Shown here: one piece after another, positions 25,954 through 34,200 of the stretch
How the letters are laid out: each line of letters begins with the position of its first letter
Position numbering within the stretch: the first letter of the stretch is position 1
From: Paraflavisolibacter caeni
GTDB lineage: Bacteria > Bacteroidota > Bacteroidia > Chitinophagales > Chitinophagaceae
Length of the DNA stretch: 64,000 bases
Assembly (NCBI RefSeq): GCF_025628885.1
Contig: NZ_JAOTIF010000002.1
Span: 434,001 to 498,000 of the forward strand
Direction of reading: 5' to 3'
Position numbers and translations under genes: made by a program
The notes under the pieces: model-generated
Seen by the model: the letters and a program-made list of their open reading frames with translations, nothing else
Databases searched by the model: none
Told to the model about the DNA's origin: nothing

Positions 25954-27114
25954 TTAATTGAACATTTCTCTCATCTTATCGAAAAAGTTCTTTTGATTCT
26001 TGTCAGGATTCGGTTTAAAGTTAGTGGAGTGGCTCAGCTTTTCAAGCATTGCACGTTCCTCGCTGGTAAGGTTCTGTGGTGTCCATATATTAATATGTAC
26101 CAACTGGTCGCCCTTTTCATAACTGTTTACAGCCGGGAAGCCTTTGCCTTTCAGCCTGAATATTTTGCCACTTTGTGTACCTGCAGGAATCTTAATTTTA
26201 GCCCTGCCATCGATGGTTGGTACTTCGGCCTGTATACCAAATACTGCATCAGTAAACGAAATGTGCAAGTCATAAACGACATTCAGACCTTCGCGTTGCA
26301 GTTCTTTATGTTGTTCTTCTTCGATCAGGATGATCAGGTCGCCGGGCATACCACCGCGCTCACCCGCATTACCTCTACCACTTACATTCAGTTGCATACC
26401 TTCCTGAACGCCTGCTGGAATATCTATCGTTACAGTTTCTTCACCGTAAACCCTTCCTTCGCCATGACAACTGTTACATTTAGCTGTAATCGTAGAGCCT
26501 TCGCCATTACAAGTAGGGCAGGTTGTTACGGTTTGCATTTGTCCAAGGAATGTGCTGGTTACTTTGCGAACCTGGCCACTGCCACCGCAGGTAGAACAGG
26601 TTTGCACACTGCCTTTGTCCTTGGCGCCACTGCCACCGCAGGTATTACAATGAACATACTTTTTAACTTTGATGTTCTTGGTTACGCCTTTGGCAATCTC
26701 TTCATAATTCAGCTTAAGCTTAATGCGCAGGTTGCTGCCTCTAGTGCCTCTTGTACGCTGGCCGCCACGGCTTCTGCCTCCGCCACCACCAAAGAAACTT
26801 CCAAAAACATCTTCGCCAAAGATGTCGCCGAATTGGCTGAAGATGTCATCCATGTTCATACCACCCGGATGTGGCCCACGACCATTGCCACTGACACCGG
26901 CATGTCCAAAGCGGTCATATTGCGCTCTTTTGTCAGTATCGCTTAAAATTTCATAAGCCTCAGCAGCCTCTTTGAACTTTTCTTCAGCAGCTTTGTCTCC
27001 CGGGTTACGGTCGGGGTGGAATTGCATAGCCACTTTACGGTAAGATTTCTTAATCTCATCCGCAGAAGCGCCTTTGGACACCCCTAATATTTCATAGTAA
27101 TCTCTTTTAGCCAT
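25954..27114 (-). CDS. dnaJ: Chaperone protein DnaJ
   Basis: A 386-residue Hsp40 co-chaperone that stimulates DnaK ATPase. The J domain (1-70) contains HPD in [12 protein letters not shown] Gly/Phe-rich linker follows with [12 protein letters not shown]. The zinc domain has four CxxCxGxG repeats: [34 protein letters not shown]-terminal substrate-binding domain ends the protein. It lies 139 bp downstream of grpE on the same strand; the two probably form one heat-shock unit. Confidence 0.98.
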   Translation of the reverse strand: MAKRDYYEILGVSKGASADEIKKSYRKVAMQFHPDRNPGDKAAEEKFKEAAEAYEILSDTDKRAQYDRFGHAGVSGNGRGPHPGGMNMDDIFSQFGDIFGEDVFGSFFGGGGGRSRGGQRTRGTRGSNLRIKLKLNYEEIAKGVTKNIKVKKYVHCNTCGGSGAKDKGSVQTCSTCGGSGQVRKVTSTFLGQMQTVTTCPTCNGEGSTITAKCNSCHGEGRVYGEETVTIDIPAGVQEGMQLNVSGRGNAGERGGMPGDLIILIEEEQHKELQREGLNVVYDLHISFTDAVFGIQAEVPTIDGRAKIKIPAGTQSGKIFRLKGKGFPAVNSYEKGDQLVHINIWTPQNLTSEERAMLEKLSHSTNFKPNPDKNQKNFFDKMREMFN

Positions 27115-27253
27115 ATAGCTTTGTTCACTTCTGTACCCCGGTAAGCTAATGAGCCCGACCTGTTAAGGCTGGAAGTTATTTATCTTTTAAAGAATCTTTT
27201 AACTATATTATTGAGACCCCTTTTCTGTCTCCCTTTCAAGGAGGCAAGGGCAT

Positions 27254-27823
27254 CTACTTTCCCACCACAACCTTAGCAAAACGAATGATCTTGTCATTCA
27301 GGTAATATCCTTTGATCACTTCATCAACCACTTTTCCTTTCATTTCTTCGCCTACCTCAATTTCTGTAATTGCCTCATGCAGATCCGGATTAAACTCTTT
27401 GCCCTTGGCGTCCATTGGTTTTAACCCCTTAGCTGTCAAGGTGTTACGGAGTTTGTTGAATACCAGTAAGACACCTTCTTTGATCTGGTTGATATCTTGA
27501 GCTTCTTCTAATTGTTTTTGTGCTCTTTCTGAATCATCCAATACTTCCAGCAGGCTTTCAATTACATCACGGCCAGCGGTCTGTATTAGTTCGATCCGTT
27601 CTTTGGCAGTGCGGCGTCTGAAGTTGTCAAACTCTGCTGCCTGGCGTAGGTATTTATCTTTCAATTCGTCAACCTGTGCTTTCAATTGTGCTACTTCTGC
27701 TACTTCAGGACCTTCAGAAACAGTTTCTGTTTGGGTCTGATTTGTATTTTCCATGTTCACTTCCTGGGTGCTGGTTTGTTCTGGTGTTGCTGATTCTTTT
27801 TCCTTAAAATCCTTGTGCTTCAT
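27254..27823 (-). CDS. grpE: Nucleotide exchange factor GrpE
   Basis: Releases ADP from DnaK. I chose ATG 27823 (189 residues). An in-frame candidate at 27889 would place a TACCTTTG promoter box (27844-27851) inside the gene. The N-terminus is acidic, Gln/Glu-rich and probably disordered (to about 50). A long coiled-coil helix follows (VAQLKAQVDELKDKYLRQAA). The head domain has FNPDLHEAI and the family end VIKGYYLNDKIIRFAKVVVG. Confidence 0.96.
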   Translation of the reverse strand: MKHKDFKEKESATPEQTSTQEVNMENTNQTQTETVSEGPEVAEVAQLKAQVDELKDKYLRQAAEFDNFRRRTAKERIELIQTAGRDVIESLLEVLDDSERAQKQLEEAQDINQIKEGVLLVFNKLRNTLTAKGLKPMDAKGKEFNPDLHEAITEIEVGEEMKGKVVDEVIKGYYLNDKIIRFAKVVVGK

Positions 27824-27843
27824 ATCAAAACAAAAATTGTTTG

Positions 27844-27851
27844 CAAAGGTA
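27844..27851 (-). promoter_or_regulatory. -7 box for grpE-dnaJ
   Basis: TACCTTTG matches TAnnTTTG exactly and lies 20 nt before the chosen grpE ATG. A TTG (minus-strand TATTGGCAATGG) occurs upstream near the -33 position, but the spacing is not ideal. Confidence 0.5.
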
Positions 27852-28022
27852 GCTGACAAATCCATTGCCAATAAGCCAGATAGAGACAAATTGTCTTAAA
27901 GTTTACTTAGTTTTTAAATGAGGAGGGGCGAGCAGGCACGTAATCTAAGGGAGATGGGGGAGTGTTTGAACCTGGATTAGGTAGGGGAGTGATGGGATCA
28001 GGAGAGGTCAAAAACTGTTTCG

Positions 28023-28253
28023 TGCTTCAGGTATGCTGTAAGTGTGCTTCAGGTATGCTTGAACTATACTGAAGGTATGGGTGGATAGATAAGGGGGAAA
28101 GTAGGGCATAGGTATATGGTAGATACGGGGTTGATACGGATTAGTATAGGAGTGGTCGAGGAGGATATAGTTAGGATGTACGGCTAATGTTTACTATAAC
28201 TCTACTATATGTTTACTATAACTTTACTGTAAGTTTTCTATAAGATTACTATA
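28023..28253. repeat. Second degenerate 11-bp periodic array (21 units)
   Basis: Read from 28023 in steps of 11, most units end in TA: TGCTTCAGGTA (28023), TGCTGTAAGTG, TGCTTCAGGTA (28045), TGCTTGAACTA, TACTGAAGGTA, and so on. The right end is A/T-rich: TGTTTACTATA (28188), ACTCTACTATA, TGTTTACTATA (28210), ACTTTACTGTA, AGTTTTCTATA, AGATTACTATA. The register is kept throughout. The complement of TGCTTCAGGTA differs by one base from GACCTGAAGCA in the array at 19041, so the two arrays belong to one family in opposite orientation. Confidence 0.75.
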
Positions 28254-28303
28254 AGGCACAATTGGTATGACGGATGGGGGAGGAGAAGATGATAGATGAT
28301 AGA

Positions 28304-28357
28304 GGGGATTTGGGGATGTTGAGATTTGGGGGTTGGAATTTGAAATTTGAGGTTGGG
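28304..28357. repeat. 7-bp periodic G/T-rich tract
   Basis: On the complementary strand the units read AACCTCA, AATTTCA, AATTCCA, ACCCCCA, AATCTCA, then slightly longer steps ending AAATCCCC. It closely resembles the tract at 19424-19480. The rest of 27890-28433 outside the repeats is G-rich and holds no gene. Confidence 0.6.
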
Positions 28358-28433
28358 TGGTGGGTGTAGTGGGTAGCGAGGAGAGGGGAGGAGGGTGTGT
28401 GATGTAAACATGTAAACTTGTGACTTGGTGGAT

Positions 28434-28441
28434 TACATTTG
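28434..28441 (+). promoter_or_regulatory. -7 box 4 nt before the rlmI ATG
   Basis: TACATTTG matches TAnnTTTG exactly and is followed by CAAA and the ATG at 28446. It also lies inside a longer in-frame extension beginning at a TTG at 28425, which argues against that longer start. Confidence 0.5.
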
Positions 28442-28445
28442 CAAA

Positions 28446-29618
28446 ATGTCGAAAGTAGTTTTAAAGAGAAAGATAGCGCCCAGGATCGCAGGTGGGCATC
28501 CATGGATCTTTGCCAATGAAGTGGAAAAGGTTGAAGGGAATCCTGAAGAGGGAAGTATTGTTGATGTTTTTTACCATGACGGTAAGTTCACAGGTAAAGG
28601 GTACATCAACCAGCAGTCGCAGATCATGGTGCGTCTATTGAGCCGGAAGAAGAGTGATGTGATTGACGATGAGTTTTTTCTTAATAAGATCAGGGAATGC
28701 TGGAAATACAGGCAGCACATAGGCTATACGGAAAACTGCCGTCTTGTGTTTGGTGAAGCCGATGGGCTGCCACAGATGATCATTGATAAGTTCAACGATT
28801 ATTTCGTGCTGCAAACATTGGCGCTTGGTATCGATAAATGGAAGCCTGCCATTGTAAAGGCGCTGAATACGGTGTTTTCTCCCAAGGGTGTATACGAAAG
28901 GAATGATGTGCCTGTAAGGGAGTTGGAAGGGTTGCCACAACATAAAGGCTTTTTATCTGCGCCTTTTGACACCAAGATCATTATCAATGAGAATGGTTTG
29001 AAGTTTCATGTTGATATTGAGAATGGTCAAAAGACCGGGTATTTCCTGGATCAGCAAGATAACCGCAAGGCCATCCAAAATATCGTAAAAGGAGCAGATG
29101 TACTTGGTGCTTTTACGTATACTGGTACTTTTGAAATACATGCTGCGTATTATGGGGCTAAAAGTGTGTTGGGTCTTGATATTTCTGAAAATGCGGTTGC
29201 CCAGGCCAACAAGAATGCGGCCCTGAATGGTTTGGAAAAGACCTGCCGTTTTGAGACTGCGAACGCCTTTGATGTATTGAAGCAATGGGGCAAAGATGGC
29301 CGCCAATATGACGTAGTAATGCTTGATCCGCCAGCTTTTACCAAGAGCAGGGCGAATATCCAGAAAGCGATTACGGGTTATAAGGAGATCAATTTGCGGG
29401 GGATGAAACTGGTGAAGCCAGGTGGTTTCCTTGTGACTTCATCTTGTACCAATCTTGTGAACCCGGAACTTTTCCTACAAATCATAGAGATGGCGGCCAA
29501 GGATGTCAGAAGAAATATCCGTCAGGTTACGTTTCAAACACAATCGTCTGACCACCCTATCATCTGGGGCATGGAAAATACTCAGTACCTGAAGTTTTTG
29601 ATTGTGGAAGTGGATTAA
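28446..29618 (+). CDS. rlmI: 23S rRNA (cytosine) methyltransferase RlmI-like, class I SAM-dependent
   Basis: A 390-residue protein with an N-terminal PUA domain (KIAPRIAGGHPWIFANEVEK, about 8-80), a central RlmI region, and a C-terminal Rossmann methyltransferase. Motifs: ENGQKTGYFLDQQDNR, GADVLGAFTYTGTFEIHAAY, LGLDISENAVAQANKNAALN and VMLDPPAFTKSR, with the catalytic Cys probably in VTSSCTNLV. RlmI makes m5C1962 in E. coli 23S rRNA; the exact target base here is inferred. The start is chosen from the promoter box. Confidence 0.92.
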   Translation: MSKVVLKRKIAPRIAGGHPWIFANEVEKVEGNPEEGSIVDVFYHDGKFTGKGYINQQSQIMVRLLSRKKSDVIDDEFFLNKIRECWKYRQHIGYTENCRLVFGEADGLPQMIIDKFNDYFVLQTLALGIDKWKPAIVKALNTVFSPKGVYERNDVPVRELEGLPQHKGFLSAPFDTKIIINENGLKFHVDIENGQKTGYFLDQQDNRKAIQNIVKGADVLGAFTYTGTFEIHAAYYGAKSVLGLDISENAVAQANKNAALNGLEKTCRFETANAFDVLKQWGKDGRQYDVVMLDPPAFTKSRANIQKAITGYKEINLRGMKLVKPGGFLVTSSCTNLVNPELFLQIIEMAAKDVRRNIRQVTFQTQSSDHPIIWGMENTQYLKFLIVEVD

Positions 29619-29646
29619 GCGTAGGATTGGTATCTCTAAACCATCG

Positions 29647-29979
29647 TTATTTTGACACCTGAAACTTACCAGATTCGATCATTTTTCCGTTTCTATCGAA
29701 AAGCTGATAGATGTAAACGCCACGGTTAAAGTCTGAAAGATTAATTGAAGTACGCAGACCTAAGTTGTTGGCTTCGAACATCTTCTTACCCAAGAAGCTG
29801 AAAATTTGTATTGAATATCCCTTTTCGTAATTCTTTTGAAAGTCGAAAGTAACAGTTGTAATAGCAGGGTTAGGATAAAAACGTACATAGGGCCCACCTG
29901 GATTTGCTTTCAGGCCCTGAGCCGGTAGTTGCGTGATTGTTAAGAGGATTATAAATGATATAAGTAAAAGTTGCTTCAA
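29647..29979 (-). CDS. Minimal T9SS cargo: signal peptide plus type A C-terminal sorting domain
   Basis: The 110-residue protein starts at TTG 29979; no ATG lies upstream in frame, and a TAAATTTG box sits 5 nt before the TTG. It has a signal peptide (LISFIILLTITQLPAQ) and then almost directly the Por secretion tail: VRFYPNPAITTVTFDF, LGKKMFE, INLSDFNRGVYIYQLFD, ESGKFQVSK. These are the features of TIGR04183-type C-terminal domains. No passenger domain remains between them. It may be a stand-alone surface peptide, a decoy for the secreton, or a remnant of a longer cargo. Confidence 0.85.
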   Translation of the reverse strand: MKQLLLISFIILLTITQLPAQGLKANPGGPYVRFYPNPAITTVTFDFQKNYEKGYSIQIFSFLGKKMFEANNLGLRTSINLSDFNRGVYIYQLFDRNGKMIESGKFQVSK

Positions 29980-29984
29980 CGAAA

Positions 29985-29992
29985 CAAATTTA
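29985..29992 (-). promoter_or_regulatory. -7 box 5 nt before a TTG start
   Basis: TAAATTTG matches TAnnTTTG exactly and is followed by TTTCG and the TTG codon of the minimal T9SS cargo. This supports that unusual start and a leaderless transcript. Confidence 0.45.
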
Positions 29993-30190
29993 AATTTATT
30001 ATTACCAATATAGAAGTTTTTTTTAGTAAGTGCAAAGTTTTTGCCGGAATTACAGAATTATTAGTCAAAGTGCTGATTAGGGGCTAAGGGCATTTCTGTA
30101 TACTTGGAATTGCCTTTCATTGAGCATCAATTGTGTATAAAAGTGGCTTCTTTACATTACCTGTTGAAGGGCTTAAGGATTAAGAAGCAG

Positions 30191-31192
30191 TTAAAATTTA
30201 GGGCATAGCATAGAATTGATCGTTCCTTTTGGTAAAAAGCCTATGTAGGTAACGCCTGCTTCGAAGCCACCCCTGCCGCGGGTTGATGCTTTCAATTTTG
30301 ATACGTTAACATCATAGCTAAAAGACATAGAGAACGGCTTGTAATCAATTTTAATCGTGGGTATTAAGGCGTCGTTCCAGCGAAGGAAGGCTCCACCATG
30401 GATTGTGTACAATGGATTTTCATAATCATCCCCCAGCTTAATACCATAAAGAGCCCCGGCCACTGTTTCTGTAAATTCACCTTGCTTTGAAAAATCTCCC
30501 TGCAGTGTGAGGTAAGAAACTGGTGTAACTTCAAATCGAACACCGGCTGAAGCGACCCATTTGGGTAGAATTTCTACATTTTGAGTTCGGTAAAATGAAT
30601 TTTGGGGTTTGTTGAAATGATGATATGCCAAGCCAGCAAACATGTTGTTGCTGGGGTTTTCATTTAACTGGGTATTGAAACTCATGCCTACACTGGCATC
30701 CATATGAGTATATTGGCTACCAATAAAGTTTTCACCTTGTCCAGCGCCATCATACTGAGAATTTGTCGTCATTTTGCTTCTGTCGAAACGCCTGCTTACG
30801 ATGCCTGCCATAAATCCCAGAGAAAGATACCGGTTCACTTCGGAGCTCAATGACTTATGGTAGTTCACGGCTGGTAAAAAATGAGAAGAGATCCAGGAGA
30901 CTGTGCCCGCCCGGTCATATAGTGTTTGAAGGCCGACGGTTAGGAAGTCGTTGCTTTTACCTATCGGCATTTTATATTCTGCATTCACCGAGGCTGTTTT
31001 GTAAGCATCCGTTATAGAGTTCCACTGGTCGCGGTAAACGGCCTGTACGCGGATATCTCCTGTGAATATTCCAGCAAGCGAAGGGTTTCTTAACAGCGGG
31101 GTTTCATAAAACTGAGAAAAATGTATATCCTGCGCCGATGCAGAAACGCTCAGAGCCAGTAGAATCACAATAAGTTTACAATATCGGTACAT
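30191..31192 (-). CDS. PorP/SprF family type IX secretion membrane protein
   Basis: A 333-residue protein with a signal peptide ending SASAQ and the hallmark start DIHFSQFYETPLLRNPSLAG. The remainder alternates beta strands and turns with typical motifs such as VQAVYRDQWNSITDAYKTAS and GVTYIGFLPKGTI. It lies 47 bp downstream of the 1438-residue PKD cargo. By analogy with SprF-SprB it should help export or hold that cargo. It is a distant paralogue of the protein at 5776-6819. Confidence 0.9.
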   Translation of the reverse strand: MYRYCKLIVILLALSVSASAQDIHFSQFYETPLLRNPSLAGIFTGDIRVQAVYRDQWNSITDAYKTASVNAEYKMPIGKSNDFLTVGLQTLYDRAGTVSWISSHFLPAVNYHKSLSSEVNRYLSLGFMAGIVSRRFDRSKMTTNSQYDGAGQGENFIGSQYTHMDASVGMSFNTQLNENPSNNMFAGLAYHHFNKPQNSFYRTQNVEILPKWVASAGVRFEVTPVSYLTLQGDFSKQGEFTETVAGALYGIKLGDDYENPLYTIHGGAFLRWNDALIPTIKIDYKPFSMSFSYDVNVSKLKASTRGRGGFEAGVTYIGFLPKGTINSMLCPKF

Positions 31193-31239
31193 GTTGGTTT
31201 CTATTTATAATTTCAAGGACCGTATTTAATGGTTAGGGT

Positions 31240-34200
31240 TTATTGAATCAATGCTACGTTACCTTCAAACCGGAGGATGTCGCCATTTGCGCAATAAACC
31301 TCCGCCTGATATATATATACATCAGGATGGGGAGGGGCTCCTTTATTTTTGCCGTCCCATCCGTACTGTACACTTTCAATATTTGCAGGTATTTCTCTCT
31401 TTTCAAAAACTATTTCCCCCCAGCGGTTAAATACCCTAAGAGATTTTACTCTTTCAATTCCCTTGCCGCGTACATATAATATATCATTCTTTCCATCTCC
31501 ATTTGGCGAAAACGTATTGGGAACGAAAACGTTAACAGTAGGACAAATAACAGATACATGAACGTTGCCTGTATTATGACATCCTTTTTCATCGGTAGCG
31601 GTAACCGTGTATTTGGTACTGAATTTTGGAGCCGCTACAGGTTGTGGACAATCAGAACAACTTAAGCCCTGGGCGGGAGTCCAATTATAATTGGTAATGC
31701 CTTGCGAGTACGATGCCGGGATGGTTATACTGCCCCCTGAAAAAGTGGTTAAAGCAGCCGGCACGATTACATCAGGTAAAGGGTATACATGCAATGGTAA
31801 AAAGGCTGAATCTGAACACCCACTGCTGTTTACCACTAAGGTTTTTATTTTATAGTCGCCGGCTGTTGGATATAGTTGCAATTCAGGATTCTGGAGTGAG
31901 GAGCTTTTCCCGTTGGGGAATTGCCACAACCACCTGATCACAGAAGTGTCCCGAATAGTAAAGGTTCCAGTATAACCTACGCGATCATTCAGACAGATCG
32001 CAGTATCACCTGCAGTTGTTATCCGAGGGGTTTGTACCACTTTCAATGGAGAGAAGAAAGCCGAGTCCGGGCACCCAGCCTCGGTCATCACATCCAACCT
32101 TACATTATAACTTCCCGTTTGTCTATAGAAATGAACAGGATTTTGCTGGCTGGAGATTGATCCATCACCAAAGTTCCATTTATATGATGTGATTCTGGTG
32201 TTGAACACCGATGAATCTGTAAAAGCAACTGTGCCGGTATCGCAGAATAGTTTCTTATTCATTACGAATTTGGCATCTACTCCATAAATCCTGATCGTAT
32301 CCAAACCAGTGAGGGGGATGATGCATTGTTCTTCCAGGATCACCTTGGGAAGGAACTTTCCGAAATCAGTATAAGTATGCACCAGTTTATTGGCAGATGT
32401 ATCAATAATGTTACCATCTCCAAAGTCCCATGTGAACTTAGCATTTATGGGTTCGAAGGCTTCAAAGTTTATATTTGCCGGCGTACAAGCCACCAGTGGA
32501 TTGTATGTAACCTTGCCATCTGAGGCATTTTTAACCTGCAGGACTTTTGACACAGAATCCTTGCATCCTCCGGGACTGGTAATCAACAGTTTGACTGTAT
32601 CCTTAACGGTTTGTGTGTAATAAGTGGTTGGATTATTTAATAGTGAAGTAGCTTTTTGGAAGGTCCAGATGAACGAATTATAGAATTTAGATGTATTTGT
32701 GAATTTAGCCTCAAAAGGTACGCAGAATGAAGTGAGGTTGTTTGCTGTAAAGTCGGCAACCGGTTTGCCTATACGCAAATAGTTTGGCCTAACTAAAGAA
32801 TCTTCACAGCCGATATTGTCACGAACTTTAAGTTTTATTGTATAAGAGCCAGTGTCTTTGTATGCATAAGTTGGAGAAGTAGTTGTGGAGGTAGAACCAT
32901 CTCCAAAACTCCAACTGCTTGTAAATGAACCTGCAGTAGTATTGTTGAACGTAATGTTGGCTTTAGGGCAGGACTCATTTACTGCATTCCATGCGGCTTT
33001 GAGGGTGGAAACCTGTACGAAATTGTTTCTTGTAATGCTATCTATGCAGCCTCCAGCATCTTCAACGATCAATTTCACATTAAAAGCGCCTATCGTATCA
33101 TACTTATATGATGGATTTTGGACTGTGGACTTACCAATGCCATCACCAAAACTCCACTGCCATTTCACTATTGCATTGGTGTTATCCGCTTTTGAGCTGT
33201 CGAGGAAGGAGGTTGTAAGGCCTTTACAACCACGATTGGTTAGACTTCCAAAGGAAGCTGTGGGACCGTTTACTTTGATAAAGTTGGTTCTGGAAGTAGA
33301 ATCAATACAACCGTAAGTATCTGTTGTGTATAATTTTACGGTATAAGTACCGGCTGTAGTGTAAGAGTGGGTGGGCTGGAAGGAAGTGACTGATTGTCCA
33401 TCACCAAAATTCCAGGTGAAAGATCTGATCTGCACTGGGGTTGAAGGGAAAAATTGAGGCTTGAACGTTTTGCATCCTTCCTGGGCAGAGGCCGTAAAGC
33501 TTGGTGTCTGGTCTACAATTCTTACAGTTGTTGTATATGTATAAGAACAAGCTCCATTTCCTGTTGTGAGGGATACATTGTAATTGCCCCTGGTCGGGAA
33601 AGTATGCGGGGCAGGCGTTTGCCCGCTTACTGCGGGACTACCATCTCCATAGTTCCATGTCCAGGATTGTGCGCCAATAGATACATCCGTAAAGGTGAAT
33701 TCCAGTCTTTGAGCGCAATTAGGACGGTAGTTGAACTTAGAGATTGGAGGCTTAACGTATATAGGTGCAGGAGCAATTGCTGTATCTCCGCAACCACTGT
33801 TGTAAACAACCAGTGAAACAATCATGTTACCCGTATCGACGTAATTGTATGTTGGGTTTTTGTTCCTGGAGGAACCTCCATCGCCAAAATACCAGATGTA
33901 TTCGTCAGTTGGGGGCGGGGAAGTAACGGTGAATTGTACAGGCGCACTGGCGCAAGTGTTTGCTGTGCTGGCTGTAAATTGAGCATCTGGCTTGGTTCCG
34001 ACTCTAACCGCGCCAGGTAATGTAATCGTTTCCCTACAGCCTGTGCTGGTAGTGATCGTAAGTGTTACCGAGTAGGTACCTTGTTTGGTATATATGTAAG
34101 TAGGAAACTGCTGAGAGGAGGTTCCTCCGTCACCAAAATCCCACTCGTATGTGAGAACATTATCAACGCTTTTTATATCGGCAACTGGTTTTAATGTATA

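Noticed and set aside
25840-26946. A 368-codon frame on the plus strand
   Set aside because: It is the antisense of dnaJ, whose complete domain structure is on the minus strand. The long antisense frame follows from dnaJ codon use.
27824-27889. A longer grpE starting at 27889
   Set aside because: The extension contains an exact -7 promoter box (TACCTTTG), so transcription should start inside it.
19041-28253. The periodic arrays as CRISPR arrays
   Set aside because: Units are 11 bp with no alternation of constant repeat and variable spacer, and no cas genes are present.
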